DNA of 24,444 nucleotides, taken from assembly GCA_902651635.1 (NCBI GenBank), contig CACRSC010000472.1, positions 353,247 through 377,690 on the forward strand, in the 5' to 3' direction. Numbering within the stretch: position 1 is the stretch's first letter; every line of letters starts with the position of its first letter. The DNA is from Mastigamoeba balamuthi (Eukaryota > Evosea > Mastigamoebida > Mastigamoebidae). Shown here piece by piece: positions 1-10,600 of this stretch. A program made the translations under genes and the position numbers. Below the pieces are notes generated by a model, which saw only the letters and a list, made by a program, of their open reading frames with translations, ran no database searches and had not been told where the DNA came from.

Positions 1-929
1 TTTTGGGCGAGAGATTTCGGAAGCCTTGCCCATTTCCTGTGCAGCACGTGGTGCAGTCCCTCAACGTTCTGGGGGCGGTGTAACGCCACGCGAGCCTTGA
101 GGAGAGACCACACGTTTTCTATTGGGTTGAGGTCCGGGGAGCATGCTGGCCAGGCCATGTGGTCCACGTTGTGGGAGGCCCTCCAGGCCTTGGCGAGTTT
201 GCTTGTGTGCTTCGGGTCGTTGTCCTCCTGCAGCACCCAGCCACCTGGGGCGGGTCCAAACATCTTCTTGGCACTGGGCAGCAGGGCCTTGTTGTAGATG
301 TGACAGAGCTTCTTGGAATTGAGGTTGCATGTGAACGTGTAGAGGCACCCGAACCCTTCTGCCAAAAAGCACCCCCAGACATGCACCTTGCCCGGGTGCT
401 TGACTTTGTGCACCACGTAGGGGTGGGACCTCGACTGCCATGCTCTCCTCGGGGTGCTAAAGAGCTCGAAGGATGCCTCATCCGTGAAAATGACCTGGTT
501 CCAGTTCTGGTTCCGCCGAGTTTGGGCGAAAATCTTGCGATCTTTGCAGTGGCATGCCGAGAGGAGAAATTTGATCATCGGCTTCTTGTAGAGGCGCCCA
601 GCAGTGTTCAAACGGCGCCATACGGTGCGTGAAGAGACAGCAACCCGAGCCCTCTTCAGGCGCCCGGCCAGAGCTGCAGACGACTCTGTGGGATGCTGCT
701 CTGAGAGTTTGGTGATTTTTGAATCTTCTTGCACCGAAGTTTTGCGTGGAGCGCCGGAGCGAGGGGCGTCCACAGCACACGAGGGACCGTCAAAATCGGC
801 CCACTTCTTGGCGACCTGGAGAGAGCACTCAACCTGCTTGCCCGCGGCGTTGGCCATCATGTGAGGGCCCAGCTTGTGCTTCTGGAGGAACCACAACTCC
901 CAGCGTTTCTTTTCGCTCAAAAAGACCAT
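1..929 (-). CDS. Tc1/mariner-family DD34E transposase (3' end outside window)
   Basis: Cut-and-paste DNA transposase. The minus-strand frame from the ATG at 929-927 is open without a stop to position 1 (309 codons), so the C-terminus lies beyond the window. The N-terminal ~70 residues look like a helix-turn-helix DNA-binding region followed by a basic RSGAPRK stretch, reminiscent of the GRPR-like linker of Tc1 proteins. The catalytic triad is visible: Asp150 in FTDEASF, Asp236 in QEDNDPKHTS and Glu271 in SPDLNPIENVW. There are 34 residues between the second Asp and the Glu, the Tc1 DD34E spacing. Tc1 transposases are usually about 340 residues, so only a few dozen residues are missing. No frameshift or stop is seen, so this copy could be recent or active. 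The family assignment rests on the motifs and is firm; activity is inferred. Confidence 0.94.
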   Translation of the reverse strand, partial: MVFLSEKKRWELWFLQKHKLGPHMMANAAGKQVECSLQVAKKWADFDGPSCAVDAPRSGAPRKTSVQEDSKITKLSEQHPTESSAALAGRLKRARVAVSSRTVWRRLNTAGRLYKKPMIKFLLSACHCKDRKIFAQTRRNQNWNQVIFTDEASFELFSTPRRAWQSRSHPYVVHKVKHPGKVHVWGCFLAEGFGCLYTFTCNLNSKKLCHIYNKALLPSAKKMFGPAPGGWVLQEDNDPKHTSKLAKAWRASHNVDHMAWPACSPDLNPIENVWSLLKARVALHRPQNVEGLHHVLHRKWARLPKSLAQ

Positions 930-1061
930 GTTTAAAAAGTGGCGCAATTCAAAAATCTCAATCCCAAATCAATCAGAGAATGCATTTATATCTCCGCCGA
1001 CCTAAAATATCTGGAAATTTTATCCCAAATCGGAAAAATAGCTTTTGGGAGCAAATCTTAG

Positions 1062-1098
1062 ACCTGGGGGAGTATTAACAAACTTATGGCCAGGGCTG
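1062..1098. repeat. Putative terminal inverted repeat of the Tc1 element
   Basis: The outermost bases of the element sit immediately next to a TA. Tc1/mariner termini commonly begin CAG or CAC and are followed by the duplicated TA, as here. Only one end is available, so the exact length is an estimate. Confidence 0.55.
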
Positions 1099-1460
1099 TA
1101 AATATCATGATATAAAGATATTCGAAAATATGTTTATTATAGATTTTCAAAGGGTATTTTTGATACTATATTAGCACATTCACAGATTATGCTATTCATT
1201 TCCTGAAAACTGATAGCTACAGCTTAATGACCCTCAGCACTAGCTTCGAGACCAGTTCCTCAGTTCATGAGCAATCTGCTCTGTCTGGTGCTATTCAGCT
1301 TCTGAAGGTACTTTTCTTAGAGCTATTTCTGGTACAGAGTAATAATAGTCTCTAAGCATACAGTTATTGTCTTTGGATATTCTTAAAATAGAATATATGA
1401 AATTCCATCAATTGATTTCATTTCATTTGCTTGTTTGTTATAAATGTTCTTATTTATTGT

Positions 1461-1970
1461 CACTCACAACTTCCTTGAAAGTGTCACGAAAGCGACACTT
1501 TATGAAGCAGCACAAGCAAAGCTTTTTCAAAAGTGTTACTTCTGCACCTTTTTAGAATTGTCGCTTTCGCGACACTTATGAAATGCCATGTTCATGATAT
1601 TTGGAACTGTTGCTTTCGCGACACTTTGAAAGTTTCACTTACAACTTTCTTGAAAGTGTTGTGAAAGCAACACAAGCACAGCTTTTTCAAAAGTGTTACT
1701 TCTGCACCTTTTTAGAATTGTCGCTTTCGCGACACTTATGAAATGTCATGTTCATGGTATTTGGAACTGTCGCTTTCGTGACACTTTGAAAGTATTACTC
1801 AACCTTTTTGAAAGTGTTGTGAAAGCGACACTTTGTGAAGCAGCACAAGCACAGCTTTTTCAAAAGTGTTAATTCTTCACCTTTTTGGAATTGTAGCTTT
1901 CGCGACACTTTTGAAATGGTATATTCATGGTATTTGGAACTGTTACTTTAGTCTCTTTTTTGAAAGTATC
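1461..1970. repeat. Three tandem ~160-175 bp repeats with embedded hairpins
   Basis: Three diverged units are visible: about 1461-1635, 1636-1795 and 1796-1970. Each runs in the same order: an AACTT/CTTGAAAGTGT start, a CACAAGCA..AGCTTTTTCAAAAGTGTTA block, a TGCACCTTTTTAGAATTG block, a TCGCTTTCGCGACACTT hairpin, then TTCATG.TATTTGGAACTG and a second CGCTTTCG(C/T)GACACTTTGAAAGT block. Short GC-rich hairpins (stem TGTCGC/GCGACA, loop TTTC) occur at 1559-1574 and 1719-1734, with degenerate versions elsewhere. The units are too long and diverged to be CRISPR repeats. Confidence 0.85.
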
Positions 1971-2936
1971 ACATTTTACTGAATACTAATGGAATGATAC
2001 GATTTTATCATTGGAAGCTCATGCTCAGATATGTTTCACAGTGAAACTAACATATTTTATCACAGTATCATTTCTGTCAATTCTCTTGTTTATTGATTTT
2101 CATTTAAAGTACTTTTTGACTTTTCCAAGCTGTTCATTTACTACATTTCGAAGTGTGTACTTACAATACGTGTTTAGTGTGAACAAATTACGTAATTGTG
2201 TTCACTACATTATGGGAAGCAGAAGAGACTATGTCCATTACTGCCTCTTAAAGTGGCTTATAGTTAATTTTTAATTTTCTTTGATAAAAATATTCAACAA
2301 ATGATTTTACTTGAAAAAGGCTGGTTAAAGAGCAGACAGAACAAAGTCTGGCAGAGGTACAATTTTCCAGAAATACTATTAAATAAATTTGTGCAAATCA
2401 AGGCCAAATAGAAAACAACAAGAAGAGCAAAGAGAGTAAGATGAGTGAGTCTAGTATAGAGTGAAGACTACTTAAGTAGCTCATAGACACAGACCAGACA
2501 GTGTTTGTTTATTTTACATTTTTCTCATAAGTTTTTCAGACAAATTCAGAGCTCTACAGAAGATTTATCACATGTCAAGCAATTTCAGTCCTTAGCCAAG
2601 AAATTTCCTCCAGCAAAGACAAAGACTGTCCGAACCTGATCTGCTAAGATAATTGTCTCTGTGCCAACAAACAGGTCAGAACACTTAATACTCAAAAAGG
2701 AGCACTAAGTCTAAGATAAAATTGCAATGCCTCTTCTCATCTCTTATTCACATATGTCAACTGAAAGCAACAATAGTTCACTGATCCACAAATTGTGGTT
2801 GTATATTGCAGTTCTTCATATGTTTAGATTACTCTGTTTAGTCTTAATTTTACCTATTTATAAACATATTTTATTAGTTATCTTTTCATTATTTTTCAAC
2901 CATACTTTGACTTAGTTTTTCACAATTTTTTGAAAT

Positions 2937-2995
2937 GTCATTTTAAAACGACTTTTTTACTTTTGCTTTTTTTCAAAATGTCGTTTTAAAACGAC
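2937..2995. repeat. Pair of palindromic motifs (GTCGTTTTAAAACGAC type)
   Basis: Positions 2980-2995 form a perfect 16-base palindrome, GTCGTTTTAAAACGAC. Positions 2937-2952 hold the same motif with one change (GTCATTTTAAAACGAC). Both are followed by runs of T and spaced about 43 bases apart as direct repeats. The form could suit a dimeric DNA-binding protein or a transposon end, but no function is shown. Confidence 0.7.
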
Positions 2996-3190
2996 TTTTT
3001 CACTTTTTAGTGTTTTTCATGAAACTGGTAAAATGGTACGTTTGGCTGCAAAGACATATGAGGGAATTGCAGGCTCATATCAGAAGCCTAAGGAGGAAGA
3101 ACTGGGACTCATTGGAAAATAGGGAATATTTCCCAATGATTATGAAGAAGATTGAAGGAAGACAGCTAACAACCGATCATCGTTGGTACT

Positions 3191-6100
3191 TCAGTAGTCG
3201 CTGTCACCTTCATACCAGTCCATGTCGTCTTCTTCTTCCCGGCCCAATCGGTGATTGCCCACGTAGTCACCTTCTTCCCAGTCCCAGGGCACGCCTTCAT
3301 CACTGGAACGTGACCCACATCCGGGGCACCACTCACGATACGCAGCCTCACGAGCTCTGGCACGAGCTCTGGTGTAAGCACTCGCTGCTCGGCAGGCAAC
3401 AGCAGTGATGTGGTTGTTGTTGATGTAGTCGCGGAGCCCACGGCACAGGCGGCGCAGCAAGAGCAGGAGCTTGTCCTTCTCGTGAACGGCAGCGTAGTCA
3501 GCAACGCATGTCAGTGTGCCAAAGTGACTCGGCATTACGGGACGGCGGATCCATCCTTTGGCCCAGACCTGCCTGAAGTTGCGCGAATGATTGAACCCAC
3601 GGATGAGACCATCATCGGTCAGCAACGCCCGACGCCAGAACACGGAGAAAACGAGTTTTGCCACGCATCCGCACTGGAGTTCTGCCCCTGATTCAATGAG
3701 GCAGCCGAACACGTGATCCACGGAGGAAACGTTACTGGCTCTCGCAGGAAGTTCTCCACTGTCAGCGACAGCAATCATGGCCGTCGTGGCATTGCATTTC
3801 CGCAGAGCGAGCCCAGCCCCCATTCCTATCAAGTGCGAGCGAATGGCTTTGAGACTAGAATGCATGAACCGCATCATTTCCTCAACCTCCCACTTCTGCC
3901 TTCTGAGCAGAAATGACAGGTCTCGTGGACGCTTTGCAATTTGTGAAAAAGCGAGATCGGCAGGCACCATCTGACGAAGCTGTGTGAGTTGTCGCCAGCC
4001 AACGGTATGGGGCTCACAGCTTTGGCCTGGGAAGCCCTCTCTATCCACCCGGCAAACCTTGTTTTCGCCAGGCTGCCGAGCCGGTCGCGCAGTACCCAAC
4101 CCTCGAACAGTGATGGTGGCATCTTCGATGCTGCTGCATGTCCTGTGAACTCCACGGCTCTGCTGCGGGTGTCAATGAAGGATATATGTGATAATATGAA
4201 GACCAACCGCCCGATGATTGCCGGGACACAGGGAAGCCCCAGCTTGTCTGCCAGTGCCTGCCGTGACGACGACATGTCCGTACCCTCGGGCGACATGGCT
4301 GACAGCAGAACAAGGCCCTCGAAGGGGTAGTCGATGCACACCGTGTTGTCGTCCGACACAATCTCCACCAGGTACGTCCACCCCTCCTCCAGTGCCTCCC
4401 GCCTCATGTGCTCGCGTGCCCACGCCGTCGCCCACACGGCCTGCTCGCTGTTGGCCCGCTTCCGAGTGAACACGTGGATGTCCCCGCGCCACAGGAACAT
4501 GATCCCCAGCGACCCATCGATTTTGGGAGTGGCCTCGACGATTTCGTCCGAGGCGAACTTGCTCTCCATTGGCGGGAACGGCCGAGCCACAACGGTCTTC
4601 GAAGGGATGTGGAGCACAAGCCCACGGCACAGCGACAACACGGACCTGTTCTTGCATCTTGTGTTGAAGACGGTGAGCCCTGTTTCTGAATCGGTTGTGC
4701 TCTGCACGACACCGGAGGCACAGGCTGATTGCACTCGGGCAAGCAAGTCATCAAAAGGGATCTGATCCCCAAGGGCAGGGCAGAAGGCCTCGAACAACGG
4801 CGGGTCTGGTGTCCGAGAAAGAAAGGAGGAGGCAAGCTTCGACCACGACGGAGTCTTCAAGGAGAGTTGGGACAGGACTTTCACAGTGGCGTCGGAGTTA
4901 GGGACTCGTTTGTCGAGGCGCAGTTTCATGCCTGCGGCTTTTACCTGGCCATAGCGATCGAACCCAACCTCAACGACGAGGCCTGGTATGCCACTCCACC
5001 ATACTGCCTTGTGTTGTGGCGCCCACGTTGCATCAACGTCGGCAGAAATTCTGGGCTTCCACTTGATGACGAGATCAGCTGAAAAGCGCACAGTAAGGGC
5101 ATAATAAAAACTGGGGGCATTGGGTACGCACAAGGACCGAAGCAATACCACATGTTCCGAGGCGTGAAGATGAGGCCGTCAGTGGGATAGAACGCACACT
5201 CGTGCAGGCGCTTGAGACTATCCACACCCGCGGACCATTCGATGTGCTTGATGAACACACGACTTGCTCTATTCTCTGGAACTCCGGGTCCGTCCTCCTC
5301 TGGTGGCAGGAAGGAGGACACAGCCTGCAGCCTCTGGTCGTAGGGTCTCGAGAACATCGTTACCCCAGCCACTGCCAACACGTCGAACACGAGGAAAACT
5401 GTCCCGCATTTCCCCAGGCAGACCATTTCAGCATCCAGTACTGTCCCCCTCGGGACCGAGAACTGGGGGATGCTGTACGTGCTCCCGTTCGAATGCAAAG
5501 CCACGAAGCGACCAGAGGGACTCGCGAACAGGACAACGCGAATGCCGTCTGCCATACGCGACACTGCGTACCTCTGCGGGGTCCTCACAAGGCGACACAG
5601 CATGTCGTCTGTCTTCTCGAGCACGAGGTACTCGGAGGGGTGGCACAGAACGTCGTTCAGTGCGAGCGACTCCTTCAGCCCACAGAAACGCAGGCACTCG
5701 CTGGTAACGGCACTGGTTTCCGCCTCCACCATGGGCGATCCACAGTTGTGCATAGTGTTCGACTCCAGAGTTACATGAAGAAGGTGACCCCTCCTCTGCA
5801 GGACCTTGACGAGAGTGGGTTCGACGCTCTGCCGTGGTTTGGCACCAAGCTGTGGGGCTTTCAAGCACGCCTGCTCTGAGTCACAACTAACTGCCCAGAT
5901 TCTGTCCTTATCACAGCATTCCCACAGTGCCCTGATCAGGCCAGAGCAGGCGGATCTCCACTTTTCCGAGTACTGCTGGTATACGATGCACGGTTTGACA
6001 ACCACAGCACACTCGATCCCCACGTGCAGCGAGTTCAAGAGCCCAACCAGGCGAGACACCTCTGTGGCCGCCTTTACACAGCCGTCCAAAATGAGCACAG

Positions 6101-7435
6101 AGCGCGGGGCACCGAACACCGCGTGCTCCAGAACAACATTCACCAGCTGTTCACCTGCCTTGACCGCCGTCTCTGCCGGGGATCCGCGCTTCCGGAACAG
6201 TCTCTGACTCCACATGTCCGTTGAGAACGTGCGGTAGCCCTTCAGGTCTTCGCAGAGTGTGGCTGCTAGGGTGGACTTGCCTGAGTAGTCAGAGATCATT
6301 AGTCAGAAAGGACGAGTGAGTGCAATTGGCACCTGCGCCAGGAGGTCCTGTGATGATGACAGCGCTGACCTGGGGCTCCGAGGTGTGCACGTGGACGATG
6401 GCGAGAGGAGGATCGCAGAGCACGTCTGTGAGCTGCGAGTTGCACTTTGGAAAGAAGCTCATGAACTCTCCCCGTGCCCTTGCAGGGAGTCCTCCTGCCT
6501 TGGACAACAACATTCCCAGAGGGCCGACGACGTTGCGGGCCTTGCGCCAATACCACTTAATGATTACGGTGCTCTGGTTCATGTCGATAGCCATCGAGCG
6601 CGGCCCGATGTTGGCTGTGAGGATGTCAGGGATGTCCTCGAGCTCGAAGAACGGGGGCAGTACGCAGCGCAGCGGCGGGTCACCTGAGAGGCACAGCAAT
6701 CATCACTGTGGGCGATAGGGAATAAAACCCGGATGAAAGTGCTCACAGGCCGAGGCAATGCGAGCGCTGGGGAACTTCTCACGCAAGGGCGGAAGAGCAC
6801 CCTGTGCCGCCTGGGGTGTTCTGAATGTCACAAACGCCGAGAGAGAGGTCTCTACACCACCGTGGATCGAGTAATACGGAGTGTCCGTCCTTAGTCTGTG
6901 CCTAGAGTAAGGCTCTGCGGGGGCACTCTGTGGCAGAGGAGACGCACAGAGGGCGCGCTTCCAGCCGCACAGACAGTGCTTCTGCGCCTGGAATGCAGGC
7001 GAGGACGGACACATCGTCCTCACCCGGGCGCAGCCTCGGCAGGAACACGGTCCTGCTGTCGGCCTCGCTGGCGACTCCGGCCTCGAGGCCCAGCCTCCCC
7101 TTGAGCAGCAGCAGGCGCTGGAGCGCTGTGCTGTCAGCCCTGCTCTGCTGGTCCGTGCCCACTTCGAGCCTGCGCGACCCCTCCTGGACGAGCTTCATGA
7201 CGCTGCAGATGGCGCTCGCGAGGCTGCTGGCGTCGGGGGCCTCTCGCGCTGCCTTGGTGAGGCACCCCACGTAGTCGGTTGAGAAGACCATGTCGTTGTC
7301 GGTGGGCCAGCGGAAGCGGAGAAGGTTCCAGGCAGCTCGACCAAACTCGTACGCCCAGCGGGGTTGCTGCTGTGTCCCGCGGGCCAGGTCTCCCGAGTCG
7401 GACCACCCCGCGGCCGCAGCACGCTCCACCGACAT
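3191..7435 (-). CDS. Copy 1: kinase / degenerate guanylyltransferase / Rnl1-type RNA ligase fusion
   Basis: Six exons; inferred introns 6890-6947, 6684-6746, 6281-6332, 5079-5131 and 3971-4017. The spliced frame is exactly divisible by three and gives 1,323 residues. The ATG at 7435 was chosen because it aligns with the starts of copies 2 and 4. Order: unrecognised N-terminal ~320 residues; P-loop GPPGAGKST (about 323-331, split by intron 3 in Gly328); capping-type guanylyltransferase from ~550 with LDAEMVC, FLVFDVLA, DGLIFTP, IKWKP and RLDKRVPN motifs; T4 Rnl1-like ligase with nucleophile Lys896 in PKIDGS, motif III VEIVSDDN and motif IV EGWVLR; helical C-terminal domain from 1065 with an acidic tail. 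The guanylyltransferase KxDG lysine is Met570 (MADG), which should abolish enzyme-GMP formation. Motif V is also altered (AKTR where copy 2 has GKAK). Likely role: RNA 5'-end repair and sealing without capping. Domain calls are by motif; function is inferred. Confidence 0.86.
4303..4645 (-). repeat. Ligase-core homogenised tract, copy 1
   Basis: Encodes the ligase stretch from just before the KIDG motif through motif III (PSKTVVARPFPPMESKF to CIDYPFEGLVLLSA). It is nearly identical at DNA level to 13649-13991 and 23243-23585, including silent positions, while the flanking protein is much more diverged. Confidence 0.75.
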
Positions 7436-7585
7436 GTCGGGAACACCTGACTGGGTTGACAACACTTTGTGAGCTGTGTTCTAGTGGACGGGATGAACGC
7501 TGAATTGTGAGGTGTTGGTCAACGCGATATTTGTGGTATGAAGATTGTTCACCAACGTCAAACGTCCTTTCGTGTACGAAACAAC
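7436..7585 (-). promoter_or_regulatory. Upstream region of copy 1 sharing blocks with copy 2
   Basis: On the minus strand this 5' flank shares ordered blocks with the flank of copy 2 (16915-17074): GTTGTTTCG, GAAAGGACGTTTGACGT, AAATATC followed by GTTG, CACAATTCAGC, and CAGCTCACAAAG.GTTGTCA just before the start. The blocks are conserved while the spacers differ, as expected for promoter or 5' UTR elements, though simple shared duplication history is an alternative. The GH2 stop codon lies only about 90 bases beyond the block. Confidence 0.5.
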
Positions 7586-7672
7586 TAAAAAGAAATAGTT
7601 CTAAGGGCCAACGAATGAAGACTAAGACATTGTTCTGATGTCCCACCACCTGTCTTGAAATTAATTTGGTTC

Positions 7673-10600
7673 TCATGCCATGAGGAAGAAACGAAGTGCT
7701 GCCGTTGTCATCACACTGAAGAGCACTCTGAGCTCAGGGCTGGGTGAACAGTTTGCTTTGCTGTCTGAGATTGCACCGTGGCTCGCCTCCGACCCGGTGG
7801 AATGCCTGATGCACAAGCCAGGCAACGGTTCAACTGAGTCCAACGTAATCAAATACAGTCTCAGATTCCTATCCCCCGGGGGAATTGCATGCGGGTCGCT
7901 GGCATCATTGACGAATGCAAACTGAGAAAGCAGGAGTTAGTGGTGTTGGTGCTCGAAGGATGTACCTTCAGAGAAGCTGGCAGGAAAGACGGAACTTCAA
8001 AAGTGGTTGTCTCCTCGGGTACATCCAAAGAAATGATGATCTTGCCGTTTGCAGAGATATTGAGTCGGGCGAGGCCTCCGCAGCACGAATAGCCCCTGGC
8101 GATTACGGTAATGTTGACCTGCTGCGGCACCTCTGACGTCATGTTGAGGACCAGGGCTGTGTTGGCATACATCAGCAGGCTGCCATCCGAATACGCCAGA
8201 GAGCCGTAGGGAACGGGCATGCGGCCGGGATACACAGTGACCCTCGGGCTGTACGGCATGTGCGCATCGAGGTTGCGGAGCAACGTAGTGAAATATGCCG
8301 ATGCTCTGGAGAACGGGGCGCCTGCAGAGTCCCAGTTGATGTTGTCGAAGACGACTGTGCCGCTACCCACAGTCGCGGCGGCAATGGAACGGGGTCTCGT
8401 CAAGTGCCTCAGGGAGCTGCGTCCCGCCTGAGATGGCGCTGGCCCCCACGACAGCGATACGATGAACAAATTCCTGTCCTCCTTCGTCTCCGGAACGACC
8501 ATGTCGTTGGTGAAGGCGATGGACACCTGCGTAAAGCTTCATAAGATTGCTGCTGTTGGGTTGCAATACTCACTTGCTTGGAGCCGCTGCCAAGGCTGGT
8601 TGCAATCGCAGAGTAATTGCCCAGCGAATCGGCGACCTCGAACATGCCCGCCTCGACGCCATCGACTGTGAGGCGGACCAGCGGACCCACCCCCGCAGCG
8701 AGGGTGCCGTAGAGAGCACACGTAAGCACATAGTCGCCTGCTTGATCGATGGTGATGTTCGTGGAGATCGCCCCGTTGGCCACCAAGTACCATCCCTTGA
8801 TTCCAGCAACAGTCTGGGCGAATCCTGAGGGCTTCACTGCGAAGTCCTGGGCGCCAACTTGCCCCGAGATAGTGGCAGCAGCACAGGACGGAAGCCAGTG
8901 GAAGAGGGCTGTGGACACGTTCTGCATGGGCAGCCTCGGGACGATGTCCGAGTTGGAGAACAACTCCCAGTACAGGTCACGGTTGCTGAGGCCGCGAAGG
9001 AGAGGGTCCGACAGGTCCTTGTGTGGCGGCGATGAACTGTCGATGCTCCTCATCGTCCAGCAACCGGCGACTCCGAGGGCAGAGGCCAACGACTCGAAGC
9101 AGCTCTGATCGAGGCCGTGGACAACCACTCTGCCCCCGTCGGTCGCGAACTGGTAGATTTGCTGTTGTACTGCGGAACTGCAGAGCTCCTGTCCCGCTGC
9201 TACGAGAATCCCCGGATGAGAAGCACCTAGGGAGAATGTGGTCAGTCGGGGCTGATGACAGACGCATGCGATATACCGCTGGGTTGGCTCACGGAGGTGA
9301 AGGGGACCATCGAGTTCCGCAGGAAAAGAGGCACTGCCTGTACTGTCGGAGAGAACACGTACACATCTTGGAGCTGCGCTCTGTCAGGCGCCAAGGCCGT
9401 GAGCCTCGAGAGGACCTCTTCTGCCATGGGTTCGACGTCCAGCTTCTCCATGAGTGAGAGCTGGCAGAGGACGACGCGCGTGCACCCGAGCTCCTGCTCT
9501 GCCACCAGGAAGACCTGGCTGGTCCCAGAGTAGCCCACGAGCAACCCCCGGACTGCGGCGGTGTCCTCCACGCCGCTGTGCGCCAGGTAGTTGTCCTGCC
9601 GCCAGTACGCAAAGTCCGAGTCCGCCAGCCCGCGCATCAGCGGGTGCTCCGCGTCTCTGATGTATCCCCACGTGCACTCGGCACGTACGACATTCAGGCC
9701 GCCCGGAAGGGCTGGGTACGCCGTTTGCCTGAGTATCACAACAGCGCAATCGGCTTGCTCGAGCGAAGACAGCGTAGAATGGAACGAGAACAGCGATGTG
9801 GTGCTGAGGGCGTCCTCTCCGATAACGAGGATGTCGACGTCGGGCGGCACATCAGCCAGCTGGCTCACGGTGACGTGCGGGATGGACCGAGAGGTAAACG
9901 CAGCCGCTGTGGACCCCTGCGGATCAAACAGCGCTATCTTGCCAGCAGTGCGGAACTGCTTGTGGGGGAACACCGAGTAATTGAAAGACTGGGCATAGGC
10001 AACAGTCCCGGTGCTTTGCTCTTTGAGCACGACATCAAAGGACAGGGACTCGCGACTAGAGACCTCTGGCATTGAGATGGAGAGGTTCACACTGATAACC
10101 TGCGCAACACCAATCGCGACCATCTGCGACGCTGTAGCGCCATTCCACGACCACTGGAGAACGAACGAACCAGACTTCCAGCCATCGTTTATCAGAGCAA
10201 AGCGCCTCGGTACAGCCTTCCCGGTGAAGAAGTAGTGGTCGTTGTCGAGCAGGAAGAAACGAGCAGGAACAAATGCGGTCTGCTCCACGTGTGAGAGGAA
10301 AAAGCAAAGGAGGGCTGCACCTTGACAGACTTATACAGCTCGTTCTTAAGGGGTTGGATGTTTAGAATGCCACCGGAATTTAAGTCTTCGACGAGCGTCC
10401 ATGGACACATTCCAGACACGCCGGTGTAGCGATACGCCTCAGTCTGCCACCCTGCATTGCCGGCGGTCAGCAACCATGCCATCTTGAAACAGGAGTGGAC
10501 GCACTGAAGAGCTTGGCCTTGGCCGCGTTTCTTGCGCCGTAGTAGCCCAGAGAGTACGCCTGCTCTCCGAGGGCGGGGGTGTATAGATCTATTGTATTCC

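Larger units (their letters stand above)
1..1100 (-). mobile_element. Tc1/mariner transposon, one end only
   Basis: The stretch upstream of the transposase ATG ends at 1066-1098. Read on the minus strand this begins CAGCCCTGGCCATAAGTTTG, which resembles a Tc1-like terminal inverted repeat. It is followed by TA (1099-1100), the expected target-site dinucleotide, and then by AT-rich DNA of different character. The opposite terminal repeat is outside the window, so the inverted-repeat status cannot be confirmed here. Confidence 0.75.
1101..3190. other. AT-rich non-coding stretch between transposon and copy 1
   Basis: About 2.1 kb of strongly AT-rich sequence contrasts with the GC-rich genes to the right. 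The longest open frames are 62-87 codons, lack recognisable domains and read like chance ORFs in AT-rich DNA. It contains the tandem repeat at 1461-1970 and the palindromes at 2937-2995, listed separately. The remainder (1101-1460, 1971-2936, 2996-3190) holds nothing I can identify. The part just right of 3000 grades into the 3' flank of copy 1. It may be an intergenic spacer, an unrecognised non-autonomous element, or a join from a different source; composition alone cannot decide. Confidence 0.6.

Noticed and set aside
1461-1970. CRISPR array
   Set aside because: Units of 160-175 bases are diverged along their whole length with no short identical repeats and variable spacers, and the surroundings are eukaryotic.
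2011-2915. Small ORFs of 62-87 codons in the AT-rich stretch
   Set aside because: Phe/Leu/Tyr-rich, no domain, and lengths expected by chance in AT-rich DNA.
6890-6947. Treating the frame change between the first two exons as a frameshift mutation
   Set aside because: Copies 1, 2 and 4 all switch frame at the same CCTCT-GTGCGT donor and rejoin at AAG-GAC with different lengths, which fits a conserved intron rather than three independent frameshifts.
7680-7925. 81-codon plus-strand open frame next to the GH2 gene
   Set aside because: It lies opposite the last GH2 exon, whose minus frame continues a recognisable DRNL module through a well-formed intron. The plus frame has no recognisable features.
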